A stretch of DNA of 64,000 bases from Saprospiraceae bacterium (GTDB lineage Bacteria; Bacteroidota; Bacteroidia; Chitinophagales; Saprospiraceae), in NCBI GenBank assembly GCA_029262995.1, contig JAJCYH010000011.1, positions 186,001 to 250,000 on the forward strand. The letters run 5' to 3'. Position 1 is the first letter of the stretch; every line of letters begins with the position of its first letter. A model generated the notes under the pieces. It ran no database searches. It worked only from the letters and a program-made list of their open reading frames with translations, and was not told where the DNA came from. Positions 63,622 to 64,000 of the stretch are shown one piece after another. A program made the position numbers and the translations under genes.

Positions 63622-64000
63622 ATGGAAGAAGAGGAATTATATGAAGCTTACCGTATAGTCGTAGATCCAAGGCAGACCCCAATCCGAATAGATAAGTTTT
63701 TGATGACAAGAATGGAAAAAGCATCAAGAAATATTATCCAGAATGGAATTTCTGATGGAAAAATCTTGGTAAATGACAGTGTCGTGAAATCAAATTACAA
63801 AGTCAGACCCGACGATGTCATTAAAGTTTATTTCTCTGAAGATAATACTTATGAATTTGAAGTACTTGGAGAAGATATTCCTTTAGACATAAGATATGAA
63901 GACGATGATTTACTTGTAATTTACAAGCCTCCTGGACTGGTGGTACATCCTGGAGTAGGTAATAGGACAGGGACTTTAGTAAATGGTTTGGTTTATTATT
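63622..64000 (+). CDS. RluD-type 23S rRNA pseudouridine synthase, N-terminal part
   Basis: The frame starts with ATG at 63622 and runs off the window after 126 residues. The S4 RNA-binding domain (about 14-75, IRIDKFLMTRMEKASRNII with LVNDSVVKSNYKVRP) is followed by the catalytic domain start LLVIYKPPGLVVHPGVGN and GTLVNGL. These are the standard RluA-family motifs; the catalytic Asp lies downstream of the window. It converts uridines of 23S rRNA to pseudouridine; RluD is the likely type because of the S4 domain. Confidence 0.9.
   Translation, partial: MEEEELYEAYRIVVDPRQTPIRIDKFLMTRMEKASRNIIQNGISDGKILVNDSVVKSNYKVRPDDVIKVYFSEDNTYEFEVLGEDIPLDIRYEDDDLLVIYKPPGLVVHPGVGNRTGTLVNGLVYY

Overview
The window looks like chromosomal DNA of a Bacteroidota bacterium, most likely from the Saprospiria/Lewinella-like part of the phylum. 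The evidence is AT-rich DNA, Bacteroidota-type promoters (TTG ... TAnnTTTG), several secreted giants ending in type IX secretion (T9SS) sorting domains, a TonB receptor with a carboxypeptidase-like N-terminal domain, and the arginine decarboxylase / agmatinase / deoxyhypusine-synthase-like trio common in this phylum. The species cannot be named from the sequence alone. I saw no rRNA, tRNA, CRISPR array, transposase or integrase.

Layout. (1) 1-1215: two small accessory genes separated by palindromic elements that look like recombination-site repeats. (2) 1749-9584: a helical-repeat protein, then a minus-strand set (flavin reductase, AraC regulator, acylating acetaldehyde dehydrogenase, 4-hydroxy-2-oxovalerate aldolase) facing a plus-strand set (EamA exporter, AhpD-like protein, FAD-dependent hydroxyacid dehydrogenase). 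This resembles the lower end of an aromatic or steroid meta-cleavage pathway without its ring-cleaving enzyme. (3) 9641-19291: an arylsulfotransferase-like secreted protein and a probable phosphate-acquisition locus: Na/Pi cotransporter with PhoU-like tail, phosphate-porin-like barrel, a lipoprotein and a TonB receptor, with Pho-box-like direct repeats in the divergent intergenic region. (4) 19516-28189: a two-domain retropepsin, then a compact three-gene unit of two ATP-grasp ligases and a zinc deacylase with a small opposite-strand reading frame beside it, followed by the polyamine genes and a coupled pair of a very basic and a very acidic small protein. (5) 28255-39528: a BNR/sortilin-type protein with an S9 peptidase, then housekeeping genes pyrG, a SpoU methyltransferase, rimO and msrB. 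(6) 40060-43664: a second accessory island in which all genes (ParDE toxin-antitoxin, small membrane protein, trypsin-like protease, methyltransferase) are on the minus strand and separated by palindromic elements. One element is shared with region 1 at 47 of 48 bases. (7) 43716-64000: tyrS, cdd, sulfotransferase, prmC, SUI1, three very large T9SS-exported proteins, a phosphodiesterase, a trans-sulfuration enzyme, an outer-membrane barrel and the start of an RluD-type pseudouridine synthase.

The most unusual material is: the two cassette-like islands with shared recombination-site-like repeats and no visible integrase; the ATP-grasp / ATP-grasp / deacylase unit beside polyamine synthesis; a tyrosyl-tRNA synthetase whose HIGH motif lacks both histidines; and two tandem T9SS proteins that carry a dockerin-like and a cohesin-like module in the same chain. 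All function calls rest on motif recognition by eye; no database search was run.
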